DNA from: Natrialba taiwanensis DSM 12281
Lineage (GTDB): Archaea; Halobacteriota; Halobacteria; Halobacteriales; Natrialbaceae
Assembly (NCBI RefSeq): GCF_000337595.1
Contig: NZ_AOIL01000017.1
Span: 1-64,000 of the forward strand
Length of the DNA: 64,000 nt
Direction: 5' to 3'
Shown: positions 33,034 to 41,066 of the stretch, piece by piece
How positions within the stretch are numbered: the first letter of the stretch is position 1
How the letters are laid out: each line of letters opens with the position of its first letter
Position numbers and translations under genes: made by a program
The notes under the pieces: model-generated
What the model saw: the letters and a program-made list of their open reading frames with translations, nothing else
Databases searched by the model: none
Told to the model about the DNA's origin: nothing

Positions 33034-34353
33034 ATGAACGGAGCCGATCACGAGCGCACGACGGCCGGATTCAAGGTCCGGACCCCGGTCGACGAGGCCC
33101 GAGAGACGTTCAGAGAGGCCATCGCGGAGCGCCTCGACGGTGACAGACCGTTCACCGGGGCGGAACGAGTCCCCCTCGAGACCGCCGACGGCCGAACGCT
33201 CGCTGCGACCATTACGGCCGACCGGAACGTCCCGCACTACGAGCGCGCCGCGATGGACGGCTACGCCGTCCGCGCTGCAGACACCTTCGGTGCCAGCGAC
33301 CGCTCGCCCGAACTGCTTCGCATCGCTGACGGCGCTGTCGACGGTGACGACGACGGAGAAGGATCTTCCGCGAACGCGACCGTCACGCCCGGAACCGCCG
33401 CCCGCGTCCACACCGGCAGCGCCCTCCCCGACGGTGCCGACGCCGTCGTGATGATCGAACACGTCGACGAGTTCGACTCGGCGGCCGAACTCGAGGTGAC
33501 GGACGCCGTCGCCGAGGGAGAAAACGTCGCGCCGGTCGGCGAGGACGTCGACGCGGACCAGCACCTCTACGACGCGGGCCACCGGCTGCGCCCGTCGGAC
33601 CTCGGCCTCCTGCGGTCGGTCGGCCGCCGCGAGATCACCGTCGCCCGACCGCCGACCGTCGGCGTGATCCCGACCGGCGAAGAACTCGTCGAGCGCGATC
33701 CGGGGCCGGGAGAGGTCATCGAGACGAACGGCCTCACCGTCTCGCGGCTGGTCGACAGATGGGGCGGACGGGCGACCTACCGCGACGTCGTCACCGACGA
33801 TGCCGACTCGCTGCGGGTCGCCATCGAGCGCGATCTGACGAAGGACATCGTGGTGACGACCGGCGGCTCCTCCGTCGGTGAGCGCGACCTTCTCCCGGAG
33901 GTGATCGACGACATCGGCGAGGTCCTCGTCCACGGCGTCGGTCTCAAGCCTGGCCACCCGGTCTGTCTCGGCATCGTCGAGGACACGCCCGTCCTCGCGC
34001 TGCCGGGGTATCCCGTCGCCTGTATCGTCAACGCCGTGCAGTTCCTCCGGCCAGCGCTGCGCTGGTTCGAGGGAACTGACCCCGACCCGCATCCGACGAC
34101 GGCGGCCCGACTCGAGCGAAAGATCCCGAGCGAACCTGGAACGCGAACGTTCGCCCGAGTGCAGGTGTCGCGACGCGACGACGACTCGGACGCGAACGAA
34201 CCCGCAGTTGTCGCGACGCCAACGCGGGCCAGTGGGTCGGGCGTGCTCTCGAGCGTCGCGCTCGCGGACGGCTGGGTCGTCGTTCCGGACGGCCGCGAGG
34301 GGATTCCAGCGGGCGAGACGGTGCGAGTGGAAAACTGGGAGTCGAACCCGTAA
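33034..34353 (+). CDS. moeA: Molybdopterin molybdotransferase MoeA
   Basis: 439 aa from ATG 33034 (MNGADHERT). MoeA inserts molybdate into adenylated molybdopterin. Landmarks: VPHYERAAMDGYAVRAADTF (about 60-79; core AAMDGYAVR), a domain with HTGSALPDGADAVVMIEHVD, VGVIPTGEELVERDPGPGEVIETNG, then VTTGGSSVGERDLLPEVI and LALPGYPVACI. This order matches MoeA domains I to III with the C-terminal domain IV near 350-439. It is followed 68 bp later on the same strand by a second, longer MoeA. One of the pair may serve tungsten or a separate cofactor route. Confidence 0.93.
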   Translation: MNGADHERTTAGFKVRTPVDEARETFREAIAERLDGDRPFTGAERVPLETADGRTLAATITADRNVPHYERAAMDGYAVRAADTFGASDRSPELLRIADGAVDGDDDGEGSSANATVTPGTAARVHTGSALPDGADAVVMIEHVDEFDSAAELEVTDAVAEGENVAPVGEDVDADQHLYDAGHRLRPSDLGLLRSVGRREITVARPPTVGVIPTGEELVERDPGPGEVIETNGLTVSRLVDRWGGRATYRDVVTDDADSLRVAIERDLTKDIVVTTGGSSVGERDLLPEVIDDIGEVLVHGVGLKPGHPVCLGIVEDTPVLALPGYPVACIVNAVQFLRPALRWFEGTDPDPHPTTAARLERKIPSEPGTRTFARVQVSRRDDDSDANEPAVVATPTRASGSGVLSSVALADGWVVVPDGREGIPAGETVRVENWESNP

Positions 34354-34420
34354 AGAGCACCGCGATCGGCAGACGGACCGACGGACCGACGTTTTTACCG
34401 TCCGCGCGCGAAGGACCGCT

Positions 34421-36349
34421 ATGAACCGCAAGGAGTTTCGCGATCTCGCCTCGCCAGCCGAGGCGCGCGAGGTCATCGACTCGCTATCGCTCGAGGGCGG
34501 CATCGAACGCGTCCCGCTGACGGACGCCCGCGGCCGCACCCTCGTCGCACGACTCGACGCCGAACTCGACGTACCGGGCTTCGACCGAGCGAGTCTAGAC
34601 GGCTACGCGCTCACCGCTCGGGATACGTTCGGCGCTGACGAGGCCGATCCCGCCGAACTCGCGGTCGTCGGCTCGGTCCACGCCGGCGAGGAACCCGCGG
34701 TCGAACTCGAAGCCGGCCAAGCGGTCGAAATCTCGACTGGCGCGGTGATGCCCGACGGCGCGGACGCGATGGTTCCCGTCGAACGAACCGACACCGTCGA
34801 CACCGACAGCGACGGCGACAACACGACCGTCCTCGTCCGCACCGCCGTCGCCCCCGGCGACAACGTCATGTTCGCCGGCGCGGACGTCGCCGCCGGCGAG
34901 CGCGCGCTCGGCCCCGGCACCCGAATCACGCCGCGGGACATCGGCCTCCTCTCCGCACTGGGTATCGACGAAGTCCCCGTCCGAAGCAACCCCCGCGTCG
35001 GCATCGTTTCCACCGGCGACGAACTCGTCCGACCCGGCGACGAACTCGACAGCGACCGCGGCGAGATCTACGACGTCAACAGCTACACGATCGCCGCCGG
35101 CGTCGAGGATGCCGGTGGTGAAGCCGTGCTCTACCCCCACGCCGGCGACGAGCAGGACGAAATGGAGCGCGTCCTCCGGGAAGCCGCCGCGGAGTGCGAT
35201 CTCGTGCTCTCCTCCGGGTCGACCAGCGCGAGCGCGGTCGATGTCATCTACCGGGTCATCGAAGAGCAGGGCGAACTCCTCCTCCACGGTGTCAGCGTCA
35301 AACCCGGCAAACCGATGCTCGTCGGTCGGCTAGCCGACTCCGCCTACGTCGGCCTCCCCGGCTACCCCGTCTCCGCGATGATGGTCTTTCGAACGTTCGT
35401 CGCACCCGCGATCCGCGAAGCCGCGGGAGTTCCCGAGCCGGAATCCGCGACCGTCACCGGCCGAATGGGTCGCGAGGAACGCTACGGGGAGGGTCGGCTC
35501 CGCCTGATGCCCGTGGGTCTCGTCCAACGCGGTCCCGACGCGGAAGACGACCGCGACGCAGCCTCAAGTGTGGACGACAGCGACAATTCCCCCCTCGTCT
35601 ATCCCGTCGACAAAGGCAGCGGCGCAACTACCAGCCTCGCCCAGGCCGACGGCGTCGTCGAGGTCGGCCCCGAAACGGACTATCTCGAGGCGGGCGAATC
35701 GGTCCGTGTTCGGTTGTTCTCACCCGATGTTCGCCCGCCAACGCTCCTCGGCGTCGGCGAGGACGACCCGACGCTCAACCGTCTCCTCGATCGTCTGGAG
35801 AACCCCCGCTACCTCCCGGTCGGCTCCCGCCCCGGCCTTCGACGACTCCGCGACGGCGTTCCGGACGTGGCCGTCACCGCCGGCCCGATCGAGCGCGACA
35901 CCGACGCAACTGAACTCGGCGGCTGGACCCGCGAGTGGGGACTGGTCGTCCGACCCGGAAACCCCGCCGAAATCGAGGACCTCTCGGATCTGGTCGACCG
36001 CGACCTCCAGTTCGTCAACCGCACCAGCGATTCCGGCCTTCGGGTCAGTCTCGAACAGGCACTCGCCGAACTCGCCGATGACCGCGGTGCGAGGCAACAC
36101 GAACTCGCCGAATCGATCAGCGGATACGACATCGGGCTCCGCGCCCACGAGAGCCCCGCCCGGACGGTCGTTGCGGGCGAGGCCGACGCCGCCCTCGGAC
36201 TGCGCGAGACGGCTGACCACCTCTCGCTCGAGTTCGTTCCGCTCGGCGAGCAGTCGGTGCGAGTGTTTGCGAACCCGGACCGGACGGCGAAGGCGAGCGT
36301 TCGTGAACTCGAGACGGCGCTTGCGGAGAACTCGAACGAGGGCACGTAA
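34421..36349 (+). CDS. MoeA fused to a C-terminal substrate-binding (PBP/LysR-type) domain
   Basis: 642 aa from ATG 34421, with a TATA-like GTTTTTAC about 25 nt upstream. Residues 1-~430 are MoeA: FDRASLDGYALTARDTF, STGAVMPDGADAMVPVERTD, VGIVSTGDELVRPGDELDSDRGEIYDVNS (core VGIVSTGDELV), SSGSTSASAVDVIY and VGLPGYPVSAMM. Residues ~430-642 form a periplasmic-binding-protein-like domain (DVAVTAGPIE, RNPAEIEDL-like region, FVNRTSDSGLRVSLEQAL) related to the substrate-binding part of molybdate-responsive regulators. This fusion is common in archaea and may channel or sense molybdate/tungstate. The pair with the upstream MoeA suggests division of labour. Confidence 0.9.
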   Translation: MNRKEFRDLASPAEAREVIDSLSLEGGIERVPLTDARGRTLVARLDAELDVPGFDRASLDGYALTARDTFGADEADPAELAVVGSVHAGEEPAVELEAGQAVEISTGAVMPDGADAMVPVERTDTVDTDSDGDNTTVLVRTAVAPGDNVMFAGADVAAGERALGPGTRITPRDIGLLSALGIDEVPVRSNPRVGIVSTGDELVRPGDELDSDRGEIYDVNSYTIAAGVEDAGGEAVLYPHAGDEQDEMERVLREAAAECDLVLSSGSTSASAVDVIYRVIEEQGELLLHGVSVKPGKPMLVGRLADSAYVGLPGYPVSAMMVFRTFVAPAIREAAGVPEPESATVTGRMGREERYGEGRLRLMPVGLVQRGPDAEDDRDAASSVDDSDNSPLVYPVDKGSGATTSLAQADGVVEVGPETDYLEAGESVRVRLFSPDVRPPTLLGVGEDDPTLNRLLDRLENPRYLPVGSRPGLRRLRDGVPDVAVTAGPIERDTDATELGGWTREWGLVVRPGNPAEIEDLSDLVDRDLQFVNRTSDSGLRVSLEQALAELADDRGARQHELAESISGYDIGLRAHESPARTVVAGEADAALGLRETADHLSLEFVPLGEQSVRVFANPDRTAKASVRELETALAENSNEGT

Positions 36350-36435
36350 CTGGGTCTGGGTCCGCACGTTCCCAAACGAGACAGTCAGGGCAGCCTGAAC
36401 AGCGATTTTTAGGGGATGGTACTGTACATAGCGTG

Positions 36436-37089
36436 ATGTCGACGATAGCCGAGCTTCGGCTTCCAGCCACTGAGACGACCCTCGTGACCGCGTTCGAGCA
36501 CGCCCCCGAGATCACCGTCGAACTCGAGTCATCGGTCTCGAAGACCCGGCCCTGCCTCTGGGTTGCGGGCGTCGATCGAGAGCGGGCAACGGGTGCGTTC
36601 GATGTGGATCCAGCCGTAATCGAGTATGATCTTCTCGTCGAATCGGACTCCAGACTACTGTTCGACGTCGAGTTCGCCGATGGAGCGGGAACCGACCAGT
36701 TGTGTGAAGAACTGCTTATCGACGGGGGCTCACTCCTCGAGATGTGGGGCACCGACGGCTGGTGGCAGGCCAGAGTCCGGTTCCACAATCGAGAGACGCT
36801 GACGCAGGCCTATGATCGACTCAACGAGATGGGGATCAGTGTCGATCTGCGGCGGATCACCGACGTTGCCGACTCGGAAAGCGGCGAGACGCGACTGACG
36901 CCCGAACAACACGAGGCGCTGGAGGCGGCACTCGAGTACGGATACTTCGAGATTCCGCGGCGGATCTCGATGGAGGAGTTAGCAGATGAACTCGGTATTT
37001 CCCATCAGGCGCTCTCCGAGCGGTTCCGCCGTGCGTACGAAACGTTGGTCAACGAGGAGTTACAGCATGTCGAACAATCGTCGTCGTAG
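36436..37089 (+). CDS. Bat-like HTH-10 family transcriptional regulator
   Basis: 217 aa from ATG 36436. The C-terminus has the HTH-10 pattern: LTPEQHEALEAALEYGYFEIPRRISMEELADELGISHQALSERFRRAYETLV (about 156-207; core GYFEIPRRISMEELA). The N-terminal part (about 1-150) has the mixed sheet/helix character of haloarchaeal sensor domains and contains a GTDGWWQARVRFHNRETL segment. It does not sit next to an obvious target: MoeA ends 86 bp upstream and a HAD gene converges from the right. A short TATA-like element near 36405 (TTTTTAGG) supports its own promoter. Confidence 0.8.
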   Translation: MSTIAELRLPATETTLVTAFEHAPEITVELESSVSKTRPCLWVAGVDRERATGAFDVDPAVIEYDLLVESDSRLLFDVEFADGAGTDQLCEELLIDGGSLLEMWGTDGWWQARVRFHNRETLTQAYDRLNEMGISVDLRRITDVADSESGETRLTPEQHEALEAALEYGYFEIPRRISMEELADELGISHQALSERFRRAYETLVNEELQHVEQSSS

Positions 37090-37155
37090 TTGTCGTGGGA
37101 ATTGCAGTCATAGTCGTAATCGCAGTCGTAGTCATTAAGCCCACGCGCTGAGCGG

Positions 37156-37896
37156 CTAGAAGAGTTCGTCGAACGACTCGACGCGGTAGTCACCGAGGAC
37201 GCACCGACCACGACGGTCGTGGCCGACCCGTTCGACGTGAATGGCGTCGAGGCCGGCATTCCAGGCCGCGCCCACGTCGTTTGCGCCGTCGCCCGCGAGC
37301 ACGCCCAGGTGGCCGTTTTCCCCGACGCCGAGGTCGTCCATCACCCGCTGCACCGGCTGCGGGTCCGGTTTCCAGCCCGTCTGTTCGGTACAGCACAGTC
37401 GCGCATCGAACCAATCCCGAATGCCGACGTTGTCGAGGACGGGTTCACAGAGAAACTCCTGACAGTGCGTGACCAGTCCGACCGGCGCGTCGAGTTCGGC
37501 GACGAACGCAGCGTCCTCGTGAAGATAGGTCTGTTCGGCACGGACCAGCGGGTCCTCCTCTGCGTGGAAGGCCTCCCAGAACGTCGTCGGATCGACTCCC
37601 CACTCGAGGAGCTGTCGGTCGCGAGACCCGGTCAGGCCGCTCCAGAGGATATCCGCTTCCTGATCGCTGAACTCGCGGCCGAGACGATCGCCGACCCGGT
37701 CGAAGACGCCCCGGGTGTACGACCACTCGACGTCGACGAGTGTGCCGTCGAGATCGAGAAGCCAGAAGTCGTAGTCGTCATCGGCGTCGAAGGCGTCGTC
37801 ATCGACGTCGAAAGCGGATGCAGATGCGGATGCGGACGCAGAAGCGGAAGCGGAACTGGAGGTAGCGTCGACTTCGAACTCGTTCTCGGTGACCAT
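37156..37896 (-). CDS. HAD-superfamily hydrolase with a Ser-Ala repeat N-terminus
   Basis: 246 aa from ATG 37896. The catalytic motif I is FWLLDLDGTLVDVEW with Asp48 the nucleophile and Asp50 the acid/base; motif II Ser/Thr lies in VGLVTHCQEFL; motif III Lys in GWKPDPQPVQRVM; motif IV in GVLAGDGANDVGAAWNAG. This is the phosphoglycolate phosphatase-like subgroup with a helical cap. An N-terminal (Ser-Ala)n and Asp-rich stretch (residues 12-42) is encoded by a hexanucleotide repeat and has no counterpart in the family. Substrate unknown. Converges with the Bat-like gene upstream. Confidence 0.85.
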   Translation of the reverse strand: MVTENEFEVDATSSSASASASASASASAFDVDDDAFDADDDYDFWLLDLDGTLVDVEWSYTRGVFDRVGDRLGREFSDQEADILWSGLTGSRDRQLLEWGVDPTTFWEAFHAEEDPLVRAEQTYLHEDAAFVAELDAPVGLVTHCQEFLCEPVLDNVGIRDWFDARLCCTEQTGWKPDPQPVQRVMDDLGVGENGHLGVLAGDGANDVGAAWNAGLDAIHVERVGHDRRGRCVLGDYRVESFDELF

Positions 37897-38012
37897 CGGG
37901 ACACAACCGTACGAGAGTGGCGAGTAAATGTGTACCGATTTCGTGAACGACTGCTGACTCGTCGATTCGTCACGGTGGCAGTCGACAGGTCGGAATCCCA
38001 CAGCGAGATCGG

Positions 38013-38393
38013 CTATACATCCTGCACTCTGATACTCGAACCGAGGTACTTCGAGAGCGCTTCGGAGACCGTCTCAGCGTTGAACGCGTCGAGGTCGGAC
38101 GCGATGGCCGATTTCATGGCGTCGAAGTACACCGTATCGACTTGCAGTTCGCTGAACGAGGCCGATTCGACGGGCAGATCGAGCCAGTCTTCGGCGAGCC
38201 GTCGGACATGGGCCTCGTCGGCAACCTCGCCGCGCCAGAGCGTGTCCCGGAAGAAACGCCAGCCACCAGTTCCCGGTTCGGGTGCCACACGACGGACGGT
38301 AACCGTCGTCGTTTCACTGCCGGGTTCGAGCGAGATAGCCGGCTGCGCGGGTTCGAGTCGAACGCGAACCGTGAAGACGTACTGGCCGTGCAT
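38013..38393 (-). CDS. LWR-salt protein
   Basis: 126 aa from ATG 38393 (MHGQYVFTVRVRLEP). It contains the family signature GWRFFRDTLWRGEVADEAHVRRLAEDWL (about 42-69; core DTLWRGEV) and the C-terminal LSKYLGSSIRV. This is a haloarchaeal-specific family of unknown function named for its conserved Leu-Trp-Arg. An upstream frame extension to 38423 (TTG) adds ten residues that lack family character. A hexamer tract (38462-38497) lies 70 bp upstream, in the gap to the dehydratase gene. Confidence 0.8.
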   Translation of the reverse strand: MHGQYVFTVRVRLEPAQPAISLEPGSETTTVTVRRVAPEPGTGGWRFFRDTLWRGEVADEAHVRRLAEDWLDLPVESASFSELQVDTVYFDAMKSAIASDLDAFNAETVSEALSKYLGSSIRVQDV

Positions 38394-38461
38394 CGTGTCT
38401 AGAGAGACGATGGAGCCACTCAACTGTTCAGGCGGCTCATCCAGGTCCGGGCCCGAATCCG

Positions 38462-38497
38462 GGTTCAGGTTCAGGTTCAGGTTCGGGTTCGGGTTCA
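38462..38497 (+). repeat. Hexanucleotide tandem repeat, six GGTTCA/GGTTCG units
   Basis: Six contiguous units with only A/G variation at the last base. The minus strand reads as a Glu-Pro repeat (EPEPEPEP) ending at a TGA just before the LWR-salt gene, but no start-containing frame of normal length holds it, so it appears non-coding now. Confidence 0.85.
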
Positions 38498-38600
38498 GAT
38501 ACCGGTATCGGTGTCGGTACAGACACAGCTACAGGGACAGAGAGACCAGAGGAGCCCCAGCCGACTGCACACGTCCGACACGAACAGCTTTCGCAGGAGT

Positions 38601-38882
38601 TCAGGCGTTGCGCTCGGACTCGATCAGTTCTGCCATCTCGATGTCGTCGTCCGTAATACCGCCTTCCTCATGGGAGGTCAGTCGGATCTCGACCTCGGAG
38701 TAGCGGATGACGATCTCCGGATGGTGAAACTGCGATTCAGCGATCTCGCCGACCATCTGCGCGAAATTGACGCCCCGAAGGTAGTCGTCGAACTCGTACG
38801 TACGGACGATTTCGTCGCCGTCCTGGGCCCACTCGGCGGGAAGCTGTGCCTCGATTTCCTCGTCTGAAAGGATATCAGCCAT
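38601..38882 (-). CDS. 4a-hydroxytetrahydrobiopterin dehydratase (PCD/DCoH family)
   Basis: 93 aa from ATG 38882 (MADILSDEEIEAQ). The family signature is visible: FAQMVGEIAESQFHHPEIVIRYSEVEIRLTSHEEGGIT (about 43-80; core HHPEI with the catalytic His pair, then TSHEEGG-IT). The enzyme dehydrates 4a-hydroxy-tetrahydropterin in pterin recycling. Its biological role in archaea, which mostly lack aromatic amino acid hydroxylases, is unclear; molybdopterin metabolism has been suggested for some homologues. A frame opening at 38903 adds seven residues. Confidence 0.9.
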   Translation of the reverse strand: MADILSDEEIEAQLPAEWAQDGDEIVRTYEFDDYLRGVNFAQMVGEIAESQFHHPEIVIRYSEVEIRLTSHEEGGITDDDIEMAELIESERNA

Positions 38883-39045
38883 GGTCGCCCGAACGAAGGC
38901 CAATCAAATAATGATTGTGCCACGTGGGTATTCGTGACACGCCGTCGTGATCCACCCCGATATACCGAGCTGTCGACAACACAACTGAACTCGGTCTCCG
39001 AAAACCATTGTGGACGTTGCGATTCCGCGATGCCCCGCCCACTCG

Positions 39046-40404
39046 TTAATCGTCGTCGGTCGCCTCGAACTGCACCGCCGAGCGCGATTCGGACCTCGCG
39101 TTCGCAAACAGCGACGGCACCTCCTCGTCACCGAAGTCGGGATCGAACAACTGGAGTGCCGTATTGATCGTGCTCCAGTCGTCCTCGGCCGCCGCCTCGC
39201 GCAAACTTCTGGTCGGGGGGGCAAGCAACTGGTTGACCAGCGCATCCGCCATCGACTCGATAACCTCGCGCTGTGCCGGCGTCAGCGAATCGTCCTCGAG
39301 CTGTGAGATCGCCGTCTCGAGTTCACGTTCCTTGATCCGCGCTGCGGACTCGTACATCGCGCCGATGACTTCGTCGGCGCGGGCCCGTTTGTACTGGTCG
39401 CAGAGCAGATCGAACTCGCGGTCGATCATGGTTTCGACTTCGCGTGCGGCGTCGGCCCGCTTGACGTGTGTTTCCTCGGTAACGGTTTCGAGGTCGTCGA
39501 GATCGTAGACGGTGATGGTTTCGAGCGTGTCGGTTGCGGGAGCGACATCGCGGGGTTGACCGAGGTCGACGATGACACGATCGGCGTCGGTCGGAGTCGT
39601 GGCGTCCCGGTCGCCAGCCAGGTGCCGGCGTTCGAGGAGCGGCTCGTCGCTCCCGGTCGCTGTCACGATTACATCCGCCTGGGTCGCGATGGTATCGAGA
39701 GATTCGAGCGGAACGGCGCGCGTTTCGGCGTCGGTCCGGTCGCCGAGTTCGGTAACGAGGTGGTCGGCGTGAGAGACGGTACGGTTTGCGATGACGAGTT
39801 CGTCGACGCCGGCGTCCGCGAGGCTTCGGGCGGCGAGTTGGCCCATCTCGCCGGCACCGACGACGAGTGCGGTTGCGCCGTCGAGCGAGATCGTGGTGGC
39901 GGCGAGGCGCGTCGCGGCGGAGCCGAGGGAGACGACACCCTCGTTGATCGCGGTTTCGGTCCGGGCGCGTTCGCCGACGTGGATGGCCTTCGTCACGGCG
40001 GATTCGAGCATCGAGCCGATGCCGCCGGCGACGCGGGCGTCCTCGTAGGCGGTTCGGACCTGGCCGATGATCTGGTCCTCGCCGAGGACGACCGATTCGA
40101 GGCCGGCCGCGACCCGGAGCAGGTGGCGCAGGCTCTCGTCGTGGTCGGTACGAACGAGCGCCTCGTCGTCGATACCGGAGAAAAGTTCCGAGAGTGCGGC
40201 GCGGCCGACGGCGGCGTCGGTGCCGACGACGTAGGCTTCGACTCGGTTGCACGTCGAGAGGACGTAGGCCTCCTCGATTCCCTCGACCGAGACGAGGTCG
40301 GCGACGGCGTCCTGCTGACTGTCGGGACTGGCCGCTGCAAGGTCGTCGACGCTCCCGCTCTCGTGGGTGACGCGGGCGGCGGTGATGACGCCGGCTGATA
40401 TCAC
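39046..40404 (-). CDS. hemA: Glutamyl-tRNA reductase
   Basis: 452 aa. HemA reduces Glu-tRNA to glutamate-1-semialdehyde, the first step of tetrapyrrole synthesis. The active-site Cys is residue 52 in VLSTCNRVEAYVV, the GESVVLGEDQIIGQVR-type motif appears as LESVVLGEDQIIGQVRTAYEDA (about 105-126; core GEDQIIGQVR), and the NADPH fold is ALVVGAGEMGQLAARSLADAG (about 182-202; core GAGEMGQLA). Helical dimerisation region follows, then a C-terminal acidic tail. The start codon overlaps the stop of the preceding gene (ATGA at 40401-40404), so it is translated from the same mRNA as the SirC-like and siroheme decarboxylase genes. Confidence 0.95.
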   Translation of the reverse strand: MISAGVITAARVTHESGSVDDLAAASPDSQQDAVADLVSVEGIEEAYVLSTCNRVEAYVVGTDAAVGRAALSELFSGIDDEALVRTDHDESLRHLLRVAAGLESVVLGEDQIIGQVRTAYEDARVAGGIGSMLESAVTKAIHVGERARTETAINEGVVSLGSAATRLAATTISLDGATALVVGAGEMGQLAARSLADAGVDELVIANRTVSHADHLVTELGDRTDAETRAVPLESLDTIATQADVIVTATGSDEPLLERRHLAGDRDATTPTDADRVIVDLGQPRDVAPATDTLETITVYDLDDLETVTEETHVKRADAAREVETMIDREFDLLCDQYKRARADEVIGAMYESAARIKERELETAISQLEDDSLTPAQREVIESMADALVNQLLAPPTRSLREAAAEDDWSTINTALQLFDPDFGDEEVPSLFANARSESRSAVQFEATDDD

Positions 40405-41057
40405 GAACGATCACCCGCAGATGGCAACTCCTCGCCCAGCACGTCCTCGATCACTTGTCGTGTCTTTGGGTCTCCGTTACGTAAAGCTGTCCAAACGGCC
40501 GGAGAATTGACGACATCGGTGACGAGTTCACGTCGCCGCGCCGGGGCCACGTCGCGAGCCTTGAGTTCGGCCCGCAACTCACCGCAGAGCGTCGCCATTG
40601 CGCCCGCGCCGTCGAGCGTCGCTTCGAGTTCCTGGCGGAGGTACTTACTGAGCGCCGGCGCGGTTCCGCCGGTTGCGACAGAGACGACGACAGGGTCCTC
40701 GCGGACGGTCGCAGGGACGACGACGCTGCCCGGCTCGCGGCCGCCGGCGCGGTCCGCGCGGTTGACGAGAATGCCCCGCTCCCGCGCGGCCGCCACGACG
40801 GCGTCGTTGACCGCTTCGTCGTCGGTTGCGGCGACGGTCAGGGCGGGAGCCGCGCGCTTGATCCAGTCCGGCACGTCGTCCGGGTCAGGGGCAGCCCGAC
40901 ACCGCTCTGCCCCGCCGAAATCCGCGTCGCTGAACGCGGGGCTGACGACGATCACGTCGGCTTCCCGAGCGAACCGGCGCGCCTTCCGCGCGCCGACGGG
41001 GCCGCCGCCGAAGACGAGCACCGTCGCGTCCGTAAAGTCGTGAAGCAGCGGAATCAT
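40401..41057 (-). CDS. Precorrin-2 dehydrogenase/sirohydrochlorin-type (SirC-like) protein
   Basis: 218 aa. The N-terminal Rossmann domain begins ATVLVFGGGPVGARKARRFA (about 11-30; core GGGPVGARK), followed by NRADRAGGREPGSVVVPATV and VVSVATGGTAPALSKYLRQELE, the CysG/Met8 N-terminal domain signatures. These enzymes oxidise precorrin-2 to sirohydrochlorin with NAD+. No chelatase or methylase domain is attached. It overlaps hemA by four bases and follows the siroheme decarboxylase gene by nine bases, supporting a heme/siroheme operon. Confidence 0.9.
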   Translation of the reverse strand: MIPLLHDFTDATVLVFGGGPVGARKARRFAREADVIVVSPAFSDADFGGAERCRAAPDPDDVPDWIKRAAPALTVAATDDEAVNDAVVAAARERGILVNRADRAGGREPGSVVVPATVREDPVVVSVATGGTAPALSKYLRQELEATLDGAGAMATLCGELRAELKARDVAPARRRELVTDVVNSPAVWTALRNGDPKTRQVIEDVLGEELPSAGDRS

Positions 41058-41066
41058 CGAGCGCAG

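Noticed and set aside
32908-34539. 543-codon minus-strand ORF opposite moeA
   Set aside because: Arg/Val/Ser-rich shadow of moeA; no known motif and no promoter.
38462-38497. Tandem GGTTCA repeats as a CRISPR array
   Set aside because: Six-base units without spacers; a simple tandem repeat, not a CRISPR.
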